Below the pieces are notes generated by a model. The model worked only from the letters and a program-made list of their open reading frames with translations, searched no databases and was not told the DNA's origin. From contig CM052357.1 of assembly GCA_028551475.1 (NCBI GenBank), forward strand, positions 25,503,745 through 25,567,744: a DNA stretch of 64,000 nucleotides. Reading direction: 5' to 3'. The DNA is from Casuarina equisetifolia. Lineage: Eukaryota > Streptophyta > Magnoliopsida > Fagales > Casuarinaceae. Both the position numbers and the translations under genes were made by a program. Below are positions 25,262 to 39,000 of the stretch, one piece after another; position 1 is the stretch's first letter, and every line of letters begins with the position of its first letter.

Positions 25262-25870
25262 TGGAGATGCACCAAATGAATAATCAAGAGTCACTTCGAA
25301 ATAGCGTATAAGTATACACAGTGAACATAAATCCGACAGCCCGCCTTATAATACAAGTGCTTGAATGAACAAACTCATACTATACCATGCCTGTAAGCCT
25401 GACCAACCACTACCAAGAAATTCAACCAAAAAGGGGGAAAGCGAACGAGAATGGAAAGAGATATTGGCAGACAGCGAAGGAAACCCGAGAGGAAAGCAAA
25501 TGAAGTGAAAAAAATACAGTATAGAATGGGCAGCAGTGGCATCGAGGAATCTCGTGACTTCACATGAATATGAATTTCAAAGAATATCGGTCCACCTTCC
25601 ATCATTCACATGCATGACTCCGGGAATCCTGAAACCCTTTTGTCCCCACTCGCCTCGGATGGTCACGAAAAGTGGCCGATGCTAACCAAGACACTATACA
25701 GGCTCACTGCTACTTCTTAGGGCATGTGATGGTCATCCACGCGTCTAGCAAGGAGCTCTCGCGTCATCTTTACTAACTACAAGCGGAACTACGAGATTTT
25801 CCACATATGCAGCATCAACGCATGAACAGCTTGCCTTGTTTGTCCTGTCCATGCACAACACTCAACTTTC
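25262..25870. other. 3' flank of the DUF810 gene
   Basis: Likely 3' UTR and downstream region of the minus-strand DUF810 gene. The open frame at 25375-25605 on the minus strand has no recognisable domain. Confidence 0.4.
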
Positions 25871-28800
25871 TTACAGCTTTTTTGGCAAATTATAGGTCTT
25901 CTTTAGAAACTTTGTAGCTGCTTCATCGTTCCTATAGCATAAGACACGCAGTAGCGTGTTTGGTTCAGTTGGATTCCACTGCCCAGAAGATGGAGGTACT
26001 GGAAGTCTAGACCTGGCAGAAGAGCCATATTTCTCCAACATTACATGTCTGAATCGCTCGATGAGGCTCTCTGAATCAGTTCGGAAGAGTGGAAGGATAC
26101 TTCTCACTGTAGTGGAAAACTTATCAATCAAATCAGAAGGCAAGCCATCACCATTCGCCCAGAATAGATCTTTAAGGGCTTTGAAATCATCTTCTATTGT
26201 GGGAGAGTCTTGCCTAGTGAAAGCACGGGATGGGCCTCCAGCAAGCAACACCAGCAAGAACCCATCAAAGGAAGCTCTCATTATGTCAGTAATAAGCCGT
26301 GTTCGAACTCTTTCATGCACGGTGTCTGAAATGGTCAGCAAGCTCTTCTCAAGCTCCTGAAGAAAAGGATCAATCCTAGAAGAAGATGGTTCTCCAACAT
26401 ATAAACCATCCCATAGAACATGACTTAGATCATGGAAGATGATTCTATAAGCTACTGCCTCACAGAGTTGCTGAATTCCTTCTATGCAAGCAGCCGGAGA
26501 AAGCTCAAATTTCTTCTCTAAGCCATTTGAAAAGTCCTCCACCTGAGCAGACTCAGAGTTTCTGAGACGAGTGATTATCCTCTTCTCCATAACATCCAAT
26601 TCACTCCAGATTCTTTGCAGAGTGTTTATACGAACACACAGCCGTGATATCCCAAAGGTGTTATCCCCATTCATTGTAGCAACCTGAGGATTCCTCTTCT
26701 GAGAATATGGCGATTTTTCTTTCTTCTTTCCAAAGCCCTGGAACTTTGATCCTATTGTACATCTCGTCAATGCTGGCATGGTGGGAATGAATGAATTCTT
26801 TGATCCTGTGTTTTGTTTTGCAATAAAGAATATAATTACTAAATATATGACAAATGCAGTACCACGGGAAACAAATTTGAGATTCTGGAAACACTTACCA
26901 CAGCCCGATTTTGCCTTACTTATGTAATACTGAAGAGATCTGTCAAGACCAGCCATCAAGTCAGGAAGCAATGCAGGATGCATCGGTATTGGCAACTGAA
27001 AGAATGCATCCAACGTTTCATCTAGAATGCGCAAAACCTCAACAGCAGATGGGGCATATCCTTCTTTGTCCAGTGGACTCCAGACCTAAATATCATAATA
27101 AAAGAGGTTTCGTCAAAAAAAGATACCAAAAATATTAGTTCATAGCCCAATGGTCCCTAGGCCAAATGGCATCCCCTGCCCCCATGACATAACCTCTTCC
27201 CATAGGTGAGAGGCAGAGAGTAAGATCACTGGTTTAATCCAGAGTGGGTGTATGGGCTACACAGTTTCCCTCCACAGAGCTGATTAATTGCTTTTTATAG
27301 AACTATTAATGTTCATCCTCAAAAAAATGCAAGCCAAGCATTTGTAGAAGATGATGGCAGGAGATTTGGCATAGCCAATTAATGCACGGTCAGAAAATTC
27401 AACAAATATTATTGTAAAATCTTTTCAGGACATTCCACCAGAGAAACTTTATTTCGTAAGGAAAAGTGTAATCTTGATAAGTTGTGTGTGTAAGTGTTTA
27501 TCTACACATAAAACACTAATTCGTAGTTTTCACTTACAATAACTAAGGAGAAAATGAAGCATCCAACTCTACTTAGCTGGGTTGCCATTATCTTTTTCTT
27601 TTCTCTCTTTTTCAGAGGGAGATCACATTTAAGAGAACTGTGATGGTTCACATCCACTTCCAGTCAATTTGCGCACAGAAGGATCCAGAACAATTAGCTG
27701 TGAAGCAAACTTGAAATGAAAATGTATAACATTGAAAGGAAATTCAACTATGTGAGTTCACACCTCTTGTTGCAGATTCCTGTCAACCCATTCCTTCAAT
27801 CTGTCTAATCTTGTTTTGATCCATCCTTTCACCAGATTGGCAATTGCAGCTTCAGCTTCATAGGGAGGCATCTCACGGATTATTGCCTTCCCTCCATCTT
27901 CACTGTCAACAGAGTCTTCAACTGCTATCTGCACAAGATCTTTCTCTAGCTTATCTGCAGCTCTCAACACTTGTACTGCGTCCGGTGTCAACTCCATTAT
28001 ACCTGATATGAATTGCTTGAGCTCATTTCCATAGCAAGCATGAAGAGTGGCCACAGCCACACCTGCTGCAAAAGGATGCCATCTCTTCAGTATTGGACTG
28101 AACACCTTCCTCTCATTGATTGCCAGATCACCAACATCCTTTGCGAGGATAACAAGGAGAGGAAGAGGATTTGGCTGGTTTTTGGAAGCTCTCCTACTTG
28201 AGTCTGCTTTTTCCATTAGCTAAATAATGACATGTGAAACATATTTCAGGTGACAAATCCAATCAAAAAGAACAAAAGAAATAAAAAGCAAAATTTTTTA
28301 ATCTATTGCAAAAATTTAGTCACAAATTGTTCGGATAAAGGCAGAGATAACACTACACTTATGTGGATGTATATAGTTCTAAATTTCCTAGGAATTTCTC
28401 CATTTCCTTAAAACACGATTTGGATCTATAGATGAATGTGTGTGCGTGTTTGTGCAGATCACGATTATAAACTTCAGGTCATCTAAACCTACACTCAGCA
28501 TCTGGTTGAGCCTTGGTTGAAAGCAGGCTCAAAATGAGCATACTTACAGGTGCATTCAACTGACTTAGCACAACTCAAATGAACCAAGTTAATATGCGTA
28601 TGCAACTTTATATATGCTTGCTTATAATATGTGGTTGTTAGACACAGATGGAAATGAAGGGAGAAACTATCCTTATAAAGTAGGATGCCTCTCATGCTCC
28701 AGATTGAAATATTCTTTTAGGTTCGTTAGATCTTAGGATTGCGGGAAGTGGATATCTTGCATAGTCATTTCTTTCTTTCTTTTTCTTTTTCCTAACACCT

Positions 28801-31308
28801 TCACTGATCACTCAAAGAAAATGGTTGTTGTCAAATTTACATTTTGATCTGAAAATTAAATAATGCACGCCCCAAATTGTCAAAAACTAATTTTTGGAAG
28901 ATACATACAAAACATCTAACATATTGTAACTGCCAAGAGCACCATCTGTTCTTGAACAATGCAATGTAACCAACATCAGGTATACCAACCACATAAATAC
29001 CCACTATAACACATTTGATCCTCCTACTAAAGAGAACAACAGCCAGACAGAGATAGTATGGACTTGCCTGAGCAAATGCAGTGCGCAGTGATGACCTGAT
29101 ATAAGTGTCAATCCTGCTGCGAGCTACATCAACTTCACCTTTCCTCCTCCGGCGATACTCATTAGATATATCTTCAACCAAAATCTTGGCAGCCGATACC
29201 CCCAAAGAGACAATGCCCTGCATGGTTTCAATATTTTCACCATCAAAAGTGTCATGATATGCAAGAAGCCTTTTCTCTGCCCAGCCCAATATTGCACTCA
29301 GTGTAGAACTCAAGATCTTGGAGTACTCTGTGTCCTTTGTTGTTTTTGCATCTTTGGCAACTTCTGCAAGCTGACCATCAGCGGCATACAGAAGATCCAT
29401 CTCGACTTGGCCTGTTGCAACAAAACGGTGAAATAAAACCCATGTGAAGCAAATGTTATGAAGGATCTGGTTCATTCCAAGAATTCCCCATGTCTTTTTA
29501 ATGTGTTCCATTAGCTCATCAACTTCTTCAATCATAGATGTCTCGTCATTAACATCAAAGCAGGCTTCTAGAAGCATCTGATAGAGGTAGAGGTTCAAAG
29601 GAACCCCATCCGCCCAGTGGCATGTCTCATAAAGAGACCCCTGAGATGATCTGCTAGCAAGAGCCACAGCAGCACTGCGGAGAACTTGCATGGATTCATT
29701 GTTCTTTCCAGTTTCTATAGGTCTATCCAGAGCCCCATGAATAATTTGCCGTAGTCGCTGTGCAGTAGAATACGACTTATCCAGAGGCATGTACGGATGC
29801 AACAAGAGACCAGCCTCAAGAACTTTAAGGGTTCTCTTCTGCCATGCATCATATTCTTGTTGATCAGTGAAGTCTGAAAGCTTGAGCTGCTGTAGTAACT
29901 CCAGTGGGACGACCACTGATTCAATTCGCCTTCCAACCTGTCACGAGAGCATGATACAAGGCCTTGATATATTGATTGCATTTTGTTGAATGATAGAGCC
30001 CCATTGTAGCATAATGACATCAATGTAGATTGAATGGAGAAACTATGGATAGAAACACAAACTTCCGAAAGTAGGCAATAATACATTGGCAGCCATGGGA
30101 GCCAAACCAAGAAATAACTCAAGATTAAGACAATTAATGCACGTTATGAAAGGGGATTGTAATGTAATTTCTACAAAGATCCGCCGAGAGTTCATAACTT
30201 TGGAGTTTTACGAACAAAAAATAACTAAATTACTGGAATTTTGAGGCTTCAGTTAGTGGGGGTATCGAAGAAAGTGCTGGAGAATCCAATAAGAAATCTA
30301 AATTATAAGGAATTTTTTCGACATTTGTGTTACCACGAATCGCAGTTCGCTCTGGTAATGATCCATATGCACTCATAATCAAGTACCAGTTCCGATAGAT
30401 CCAACGAAAGTGATTTCGACAAGGAAAATAAAATTTGCAACAAGACGATAAAATAAAAAAAAGTGGGTAGAACTGGAAAACGTCGACATCAACCAACGAA
30501 AAATAAACAACCCCCACCCCCCAACGCCCACCAGATGAAGAAGAAAATGAAGGAAAGAAAAAAGAATAGAATTGAGTTACATTCTATCCTTTTCATAGTT
30601 AAGTTCTAATCCGGATTTTCAATAAGATTGAAAAAAAACAAAGAAGAAAAAAACGAAATTGAATAACTCAAATGCACCAAAATCCGACAAATCAAAGACG
30701 CATTTCCAAATCCGAAAACCACACTGATTCCCCTCAATTGGTGTGTGCCTGAGTGAAGTAAAGAAGCGAAGAAATCCAGAGCAGCAGACCTGGCCAGCGG
30801 AGATCCTGAGAAGAGCTCTCCTAACTCTAGAATCCATGGCCTCGGAGACACCCATTTGAGTCCTCATCAGCTCCCCAACCGTCATTGGCCTCCTCGGCTT
30901 CGGCTGACCCAAGCCTGAGCTGTTGCCCGACCCGGGACTCTTCCTGGAGCCCGAACCTGTAGGCGATTTAAGCCCGAATGCCTTCTTAACCTTACTGGCG
31001 GCTGTCGAGGTAAGAGATCTCTGCAACCCGGGCGACCCGGGCGAGTGGTGACTCGGCGAGTCGGAGTTGGAAACGTAAGTGAGAGCCTTCCCGGAGGAGG
31101 TGCGGCAGGCAGCAACGAAGATCTCGTAGGCAGTGAGTCGTAGGTCGGAGTCAGAGAGCTGGGCGTTGAGTTGGCCGAGTGGGGACGGAAGATCGGGGGC
31201 AGACACAGGAGCAGCCCTGGCAGCCATTGCCGGTAGCACCGACGGTGGCGGTGGTGTTGTCTCCCTCTTGGAATGACCCAGAGACAGGTCTCTGAACAGG
31301 TAAGCCAT
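25871..31308 (-). CDS. DUF810/MUN-domain protein (UNC-13-like)
   Basis: Five coding exons on the minus strand: 31308-30790, 29937-29068, 28219-27764, 27085-26899 and 26805-25871, giving 988 aa, about the length of the Arabidopsis At2g25800-type proteins. The N-terminus MAYLFRDLSLGHSKRETTPP is family-typical, followed by a Ser/Pro/Gly-rich stretch (about residues 75-140) and the conserved RPMTVGELMRTQM motif. The rest is helical and contains the MHD1/MHD2 (MUN) region: ILKRWHPFAAGVAVATLH, IAVEDSVDSEDGGKAI, FELSPAACIEGIQQL, SFDGFLLVLLAGGPSRAFTR and the C-terminal LLRVLCYRNDEAATKFLKKT. MUN domains in UNC-13 proteins prime vesicles for fusion; the plant relative PATROL1 controls traffic of a proton pump, so a trafficking role here is inference. 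Intron 2 uses a GC donor. A (GA)n tract lies just upstream of the start. Confidence 0.93.
28220..29067 (-). other. GC-AG intron of the DUF810 gene
   Basis: The donor is CTCAG then GCAAGT, a textbook GC donor, and the acceptor is TTATTTAG then CTAATGG. Joining gives LRTAFAQ-LMEKADSSRR, matching the family, in phase 0. Reading through the donor instead gives an unrelated hydrophobic tail. Confidence 0.8.
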
Positions 31309-33279
31309 TGCGTACAGAGAGAGAGAGAGACACACAGAGAGGAATGGGTCAGCCGGCTTGCTCTTCTACATACACACCGAAATGTAGACTACACAGCAGA
31401 GAGAGAGGAAAGGAAGAGAGAGAGAGCTAGAGAGAGAGAGAGAGAGAGAGATGGACCCGGTTGCGCCTAATCTCTTTTAAATTCTTCTCCCTTCGTTTTC
31501 AAATGTTTTATTTCAATAAATCTACACTTGAATTTTCCCCATAAAATAAAAAACAGATTTATTTAAGAAATCTGTCTCCTTCATCTGCAGTTGTCAAGAT
31601 TTTTCTTCTCTTTTCTCTTCTTTTTCAGATGATTGCGAATGCGTGTAATGATGGAAAACCACACCAAACCCCCTCATGGATTTGGAAATCAGAGCTGGAA
31701 AACGTTGATTTTCGGCCATTGGGACCACATTAATTTAAAATTCATGGTAAAAGAAAAAGAAATTAGACACCCACCTGTTATAAAATACATGCATCTCTTA
31801 ATCCGAGCGGTGAGTTCAGGTGCTCCTCCGGCTTGATTGTCGGCAGCGGACATGTAATGTGTTACTTTCTAAAGCAAGTTGGTCGATTTACTGAACAGGG
31901 AAAAGCAAAGGGGGGGTTCCCACTGAGGTTCCTTTTGCTTTTGGGTGGAAGTGACAAAAGAGGATCTAAAATTGTTGTTGAGCGCTGAGCGGCTTGTAAT
32001 GATTCGATGATGATGATGATTGGAACAGTATGATTAAAGAACAAGGACAACAAGACAAATTACATGTTACAGCAATTCGACGAGGTTGTCTGTATTTGGG
32101 GATAGGAGAAGTGTGTACTGTTCAAGCTCCAAGTTCGAACATCCTTCCATTGCGAGGCTTTGCTTAGAATTGACATGTAGTGAGCAATGAATTCATACTT
32201 TCTGAATCATTGCATTTAAAGATATTAAATAAAGGCATCTAGACGGCCCAAATATTGTTTTTCTTTTTCTGTGGTGGTTCTTCATTTAACTAGATTGGCT
32301 GGTATGCATTCAATTCAATTACTGTTCTGTCGATCACATGCAGCGATCGTGCAATGTGTGCCAAGATGCAGCAACTTTTAAATGTTTTCCCATTTCAACT
32401 GTGTAGTTTAAGGATTAAAACTATGGTGATTGGTCAATGAATATTTAAGAGTTGGTGAAGTGGATAATGCCTAGAGTTTGATTATTTGCTCTTGTGTTTC
32501 CCTTGGGAACTTGGTTGGTGGGTGGGTGGGTGTGTGTGTGATGGTGACTAGTTTTGATGAGAAAGCACTTGGCGTGATGAAGTAAAATGCCAACTTTAGC
32601 AACAAGTTTTATGGAGAAAGCTTATCACCAAAGGCTTAATGAGTAGGGCCATGAGACAATGGGCGCACAAGTCGTTGTTTGAACAATGCCCTACTTGGAT
32701 ACTTCAAAGTCAAATAAAAAAAAAAATTCAATCAAGAAGGGTCATTATTTCATTTGCTAGTTTAGTAATGAGTTAATACGGACCACTGATTATTAAGACG
32801 AAAGTTTAATATTAAGTACATGCATGGGTATATGTGTTAAAAAGAATTATTTGTTGACTTTATGAAGTTAAGGGATCCTAACTTGTTAAGCTAACAAATT
32901 GGGGTTGGACACCTCATTCTCCATGTGTGAGTTTAAGTAAATACACCAAATATATTATTTTAAAATTTTATTTCCGACCAAAGAATCCTCACGCATCGTG
33001 AAAAAACAGAGCAATTTTGAATACGATGATTTTATTGCTCTGCTATAATTTTTGTTCCTACTATTAAAAATTTGATAATATTTAGCTGGTTCCTGCAATT
33101 TGTGCGACCATAAACAATTCGATAGATCGGACCCACGCTACCCATTAGCGGCAGGCCAACTAAATGATCACTGAGCATGAACAGATAAGTCGTTGTGCAA
33201 CCTAAATCTTATTAGGGTTTGGTGTTTTTGTTTTCTTGGTTCTTGGCATTGGTAGCGTTCGATTTCGTGCATCTGCGCT
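31309..33279. other. Divergent intergenic region, DUF810 / F-box gene
   Basis: Just upstream of the DUF810 start lies an interrupted (GA)n tract, longest at about 31427-31452, which would be (CT)n in its 5' UTR or promoter. A TGGG/TG repeat is at about 32517-32540. The rest is A/T-rich and probably holds the promoter of the plus-strand F-box gene. No other gene is visible. Confidence 0.45.
31406..31452. repeat. (GA)n microsatellite
   Basis: Interrupted GA dinucleotide repeat about 100-145 bases upstream of the DUF810 start, (CT)n on the gene's own strand. Such tracts are common in plant 5' UTRs and bind GAGA-type factors; a regulatory role here is only a guess. Confidence 0.8.
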
Positions 33280-34371
33280 ATGTCAATGCTGAGCGATGAT
33301 GACCTCGGATTGATATTCCACAGGGTCTATGACCCGGATGACAGGAAGTCGTTCTCTCTAGTCTGCAAGCAATGGCTGAGGGTGGAGGGTCTTACCCGGT
33401 CATTCCTGCGGGTTCTCGAACCCGATTCTCTCCGTAGTTTCTTACCCAGGTACCCAAATTTAATCAAATTTGAATGTGCAAAACCAATAGCCGATGACGA
33501 CCTTAAATTCTTGGCGCAAACATGTCCCAAAATCAAGACCCTCAACCTTAATTCAGAGGCTCCACGGAATGGTTCGGATGCATTTGATCACCCACTGGGT
33601 TTTGATGACATTGGGGACGATGGTTTATGTGCTTTGGCAGTTGAGGGCTGTAAGTTGTCGAAAGTTTCCCTCAGGAGGAGGAAGAATATCGGGGATATTG
33701 GAGTTGTTTCACTTGTCAAGATGGCTCGAAACTTGACTCTTTTGGATTTGGGGTGGTGCAATTTGATTACTGATCAAGCCCTTGGAGCCCTTCGGGCTGT
33801 AAGTTGTTTGCATGTTTTGAATTTGGAAGGATGTTCGTTAATTACGGATCGTGGATTGATTTCTTTGGCAACAGGGGCTTTGTCCAGTTCTTTAAAGAAG
33901 TTGGTTCTTCAAGAATGTGATCAAATTTCAGATTATGGGGTATCCTATTTGCAGCAAATGTGTTGCTTGGAGGAGCTGAATATGGCGGAATGTGGGCCAA
34001 AAGTTACGGATATTGGATGTGTGGCAGTTGCTGCTATTCAAACTCTCCGGAGAGTGAATTTGTCGTGGTTGATTAATGTATCGGATCCTACACTCGTTGC
34101 GCTTGCTGAGAATTGTCCAATGTTGATGGTAGTTGATTTGACGGGTTGCGAGTTAATAACTGGAGATGGAGTTCGTGCTTTTGCAGATCATGGGTGTTTA
34201 GAAACTCTTGTGTTGCGTCACTGTAATCATACTTGTGCTTCTGCTGTGGTACATCTAGCACTTAGATGTCACTCATTGAGGTTCCTTTTGCTGGATAAAG
34301 TACTGCAAATGTGGATCCCTGAGATGGTGCAAAAGAACATTAGCAGATTCTGTGATCTACAATGGAGATGA
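33280..34371 (+). CDS. F-box/LRR protein (FBL type)
   Basis: An intronless 363-aa frame. An F-box is at residues 3-42 (LSDDDLGLIFHRVYDPDDRKSF ... SLVCKQWLRVE). It is followed by cysteine-containing (CC-type) leucine-rich repeats: LTLLDLGWCNLITDQALGAL, LHVLNLEGCSLITDRGL, LKKLVLQECDQISDYGV, LEELNMAECGPKVTDIG, LRRVNLSWLINVSDPTL, LMVVDLTGCELITGDGV and LETLVLRHCNH. Proteins of this form are substrate receptors of SCF (SKP1-cullin-F-box) ubiquitin ligases: the F-box binds SKP1-like ASK proteins and the LRR arc binds the target. The target cannot be read from the sequence. The end IPEMVQKNISRFCDLQWR looks natural, so the gene seems complete. A second ATG two codons on is an alternative start. Confidence 0.9.
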   Translation: MSMLSDDDLGLIFHRVYDPDDRKSFSLVCKQWLRVEGLTRSFLRVLEPDSLRSFLPRYPNLIKFECAKPIADDDLKFLAQTCPKIKTLNLNSEAPRNGSDAFDHPLGFDDIGDDGLCALAVEGCKLSKVSLRRRKNIGDIGVVSLVKMARNLTLLDLGWCNLITDQALGALRAVSCLHVLNLEGCSLITDRGLISLATGALSSSLKKLVLQECDQISDYGVSYLQQMCCLEELNMAECGPKVTDIGCVAVAAIQTLRRVNLSWLINVSDPTLVALAENCPMLMVVDLTGCELITGDGVRAFADHGCLETLVLRHCNHTCASAVVHLALRCHSLRFLLLDKVLQMWIPEMVQKNISRFCDLQWR

Positions 34372-36075
34372 TTTGAAAAGCAAAGAAAGCTGCTTTTGTT
34401 TGCTTGGATTATATCAAGGCTGGTGAAAGTTCGTGTACTTCCCCTCTCCTTGATGTGGTGAGTATTGTTCATGGGCTTAATTGTCTTGAATTAAGAGAAA
34501 TAACTGGAGATGGTGCAAAGAACAGGGCACTTGTGATGCCTGTCATTGCTATTGCATCTTCATATGCTTTCTCTTATACCCTCTTGAGAATTTTTTCTGG
34601 ACCTTCTAATCAACCTTTTTTTTCTTTTCAGATTATACATAATAGAGGCAAAGAGTAGGAAGAGGGGATGCCACTCTGTTTGCAAATTGCGGAAGTGATT
34701 AGACAACCGTGAGGAAGTGCATCGCTCTCGGGGCTCTGATACCTTGGAAATCGATGCAGGCGTAGCACTACTGAAGTTTCACACTTCAACTGACACACAA
34801 ATAATGTTCTTGTATAACTGCTGCAGATGAATCAATTTCCCAATCACCTTCATGTTGCATTCTTTCCCTATCTGCATGATTTTCGTTATAGGTTTTCAGT
34901 ACCTGGACTCTATCGGACCTTTGAGTTCCCTTGACTTTGTAGTTGATTTTGTTTAATTGATTGCTTCTACACAGTAATCATGTCTAGCTGGCTTTCAGAC
35001 CATGGTTAAGAGCATAAATGAAACCATATCACTTCTTAATATTCTGCATGAAATATAGACTTCTTCCCAAGATCTTCTGGTTTTTTTTGGACACTTCCCA
35101 TTCAACGTACTTCGATGCCAAAAGAGTTTTTGGCTTGTTATTTTCTCCTCTTAATTCTGAAAACTGAAAAGCAAGAGAAAATTGGGAATGCACACTTCCT
35201 GGTTGATGCTTTATTATTATTATTACCGCTTAATGCTCTGCCCTTTTTTTGGAGGAAATGATATTCTTCATCCAACTACAGGAAATACTTGAAATTGTTA
35301 CAAAGTTTTGCTATTTTTCGTTTATCTCTAAACAAATTCTCATTGGCTTGGATTTTAGTCAAAGCCCCAAATCTAGGAGTTCCCGGTGGAGAAAATTGAC
35401 GGATTTTTTATACTATTATTTTTATTGGGACGAGGGTGGGGAATTTAGGGGATCCAATTGGAGGTGAGAGATGCAAACCCTAATATGGGTGGGGGATTTA
35501 TTGAAGGAAGGAAAGGCTCAAACTCTAATTTCTCATATAGTACTAAATATGCATACAACTAACTTATACATTAAGTGTCAAGTCTAAGACTACACACCTA
35601 ACTTACACACTACGTATTAAACTTAAGATTAAAAAAGTCTTGGGCTTTGTCAACTTATTATTGTGTTAATAAATAATTCACTAGATTTATTATAATATAA
35701 CTCTTATGAACTTACTTTTTTTTTTTCTTATTTTATTAATTCAATCTGTTATCCATTTAACTAGAAACATAATATAGTTTTAATATAGTTAGCAGTGCAT
35801 CCATTAATTTTGTATTGGTAAAATTAAGAAGAAGGATTAAAAAGAAAGAAAATGCTCAAGGTGCAGCTTTGTGAGGAGCACATGAAGAAGTAAATAATAG
35901 AAGAAGTCCCTTCACCGCGCGTGAGCATCTCCGGACAGTGCCTTTCAACCCTCGCCCCCGCGGCGGCTAAACGCTGCGCGCTAGCCTTGAAATCCGGCAA
36001 AACTTCTCTCGTCGAACAACTGCTTCCAGTTATTGGAAGTTGGAGCCCCTAGAGGAACAATACAGCGTAACATAA
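34372..36075. other. F-box gene 3' UTR and intergenic region
   Basis: The open frame at 34404-34658 lies in the probable 3' UTR of the F-box gene and has no domain. From about 35500 the sequence is A/T-rich. Just upstream of 36076 it becomes GC-richer (about 35920-36050), as expected for the YebC gene promoter and 5' UTR. Confidence 0.45.
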
Positions 36076-39000
36076 ATGGGTTCTTCCTCGACCATCAGAG
36101 CTTTTGGCTCTATTCTCCGCAGGTTCTCTCACGGGTTCTCCTCCAAGTGCCCCAGCTCCTGTGGTCTCCAAAGTAACGTCCTCTCTTGCTGAATTTCGCA
36201 TTCTCTCAAACTTTGAAGTGATAGCAGGGCTCAGCTGTATGTGCACGTGTCCGTGTTTGTGATTCAGGAAATGGCTCTCTAAGCAGAAATTTATCGTCCT
36301 CTTCAACACTATCAAAGTTTTCTTCATCGAATTTCTATGAAAACAAGTCTAATAGGAGTTATCTTCAAGTCAGAAAGATATGGACATTCACTCCTGTCTG
36401 TATGGGCCGGCGTTCCTGCAAAATCGCTGGCAGAAAGGTTCTCTCTTTATATCAATTTATGATTTTCTTTGTTTTACTAGTTATAGTTCTACTTGAGCGA
36501 AATGTGTTTGCTGAAATACCTAATGCATTTTAGGAGAGACTTCTTCAACCTTGATATGGTTCATTTTTTCTCTTTAAGTTTTCAATTATTTCCTAAACCT
36601 TTTCCTACTTGAACTCCATGTGTCTGACGGGAGGGTTTTATCGATCGTGAATCTGGAAAAAGTCTGTAAGACTTTTCTGTGCCCTTCCACTTCATCTTTC
36701 TAAATGTCATTTGAATGCAGGGGGCGCAAGATGCAAAGAAGGCAAAGCTATATTCCAGGATTGGGAAGGAAGTTGTCTCTGCGTAAGCCACTCTATTTTA
36801 AGTTACAATATTTCAAGAATTGATAGTCCGAAGGGTAAATTGAAGAGGAAAAAGCGTAGAATCTTGCAAATTGCCTACTAGGGGAAATTTCTTTAGAGTG
36901 GGTTTAGCTTGGTAGTATATTCAGTTTTACGGAGATATTAGCATCAAACCACGATGAAGCTTTTTCTGTGCCCTATCTTCTGTTAGGCTTTTTCATGACC
37001 TATATATATCTTTGATTTACATTAACATATTCATTTTTCTGTGGTTCATACCTATAACATTCACTGACCCAGAGTAATGCGTTTTAAGTCAGTGCCTCAT
37101 TTATTACGCTGGGACTAAAGTGCCCATTTTTTAAACTGGTCTAGTGTAAAGAAAGGGGGTCCAAATCCAGTATCAAATACGACTTTGGCTGCTGTACTTG
37201 AGAAAGCCAAGGAGCTTGATGTGCCAAAGGAAATTCTGGACCGTAATATTAAGAAAGCTTCTGAGAAGGGACAAGAGGCTTACATCGAGAAAGTCTATGA
37301 GGTTGGTACATACATCATCTATCATATTTGTCTCAGGGATGTTATGACTTCTAATCATTTAGACTGAGTCTGTAAAGTATTGAGACGTCAATTGGTTTAC
37401 TTTATATTGATACAGCCAGATGACTTTAATGGGTTTTGAAAAAGTCTGTTCTGTTATTTTCAGGTTTACGGTTATGGTGGAGTTAGTATGGTAGTTGAGG
37501 TCTCAACAGATAAGATAAATCGGTCTGTAGCAGCTGTTAGAGAGGTAGTGAAGGACTATGGGGGAAAGATGGCAGATCCAGGGTCTGTGATTTTCAAGTT
37601 CAGGCGTGTCCGAGTTGTAAATGTAAAGGTCGCAGATGTTGATAAAGATCAGCTTCTTATTATTGCTCTAGATGCTGGTGCTGAGGATGTTATTGAAACT
37701 CCAATATATGAAGATGATACTGAAGAAGATAGGTCGGAAAGGTAACACTTCACTTTTCTCCATAGAGATTCTGTTTCTGACCTTTGTTTTGTCTTGTTTA
37801 ATTCTAGTTCATGAACTTGTTGTCAAGCATTTTATATTTCCATAAGGGTAGAACAACAGTTTTAACAAATGCAAAAAGCTAGATTAGACTGTGATGCAGG
37901 GATGGAGCTCTAACTGATGCAGGAAATTTGTAAGATAAATGAAGTATGTGAGAAAAAGTGGGAACTTTGCCCTAACATTGTAAATTTGTGTATGGACACC
38001 AGAAAAAAAACCCTTTTCAAACCTCTTATTAACTTTAGAATGCCAGGATTTAAGGTTTTCAACCCTGGAGAAGTCCCAAGAGTAAGAAAACATAGTCTTT
38101 GCTTTGAAACATTATCTGAAAACAAAGAACAGTCTTTGGTTGATGACTAAATGTTTTAACCATTGAAAGCTCTTTAAGTAAAATGGGAATACAAGCTAAC
38201 CACTCATAGGTAACCCTCAACAAAGCTCTAATATTTTAGACAACACGAGGAACTGACTTAAGATTTACCAATCTGACGTGGCTTTCAACTTGTTTTCTTC
38301 TTGATAGTTTTCACATATGTTCTGTTTCAATGTTTGAATGTTTGAATGGACTTTGAATTTATCCGTACAAAGAGCTGAAAACACTTTGCTCGAATTGCAC
38401 TTGAAATGTCATTTGAGCTAGATCCATCTCTGGTAGGTCAGAGAGGTTCCTTTTGAAATGGAATCTGCTACTTTATTTTAGCTTCCTTTACCTGTCTCAA
38501 GGCATATAACGTTGAGTAGTACAATTCACACCCTTCTTTGTCCCAAGAAACTTCCCTTGAGTTTGAAGTCATCCTCCAAATAGTAGACATGAGGAGCAAT
38601 GGGGTGCTTGACAAATTGCAGTTAGTCCTCGACATTAAATCTGTCATAATTTCTCCATATCCTGTAAAAGCCACTTCTGAGTTGCTTTCTTCCATATCTT
38701 ATAGGTTTCTTTCAATTGAGAAAAACTAGCTGTCACTTGATGAGGTGGGTGTGGTTATAATTCATGCTATTGAGGCAGCTCTACTATCTGAAGACTGAGA
38801 ACACTAGAAACCCTTCTGCTCTACTATCTGAAGGGGAGTCTTCAAATATATTCATGTTTGCAATCTAGAAAGTATCAAATTTCTTATTATTTGATCTGTA
38901 GGTTGAGTTCTACAGAAGCATTTAAAGAACTTTGCTATGATTTATGTAAATGTGTGATGGGGAGATGTTTTATATACAGCAAGCAAAGGGAATGCAAGGG

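Noticed and set aside
27130..27300. SINE-like boxes in DUF810 intron 3
   Set aside because: TAGCCCAATGG and GGTTTAATCC resemble A and B boxes, but they are 88 bases apart, too far for a tRNA-type promoter.
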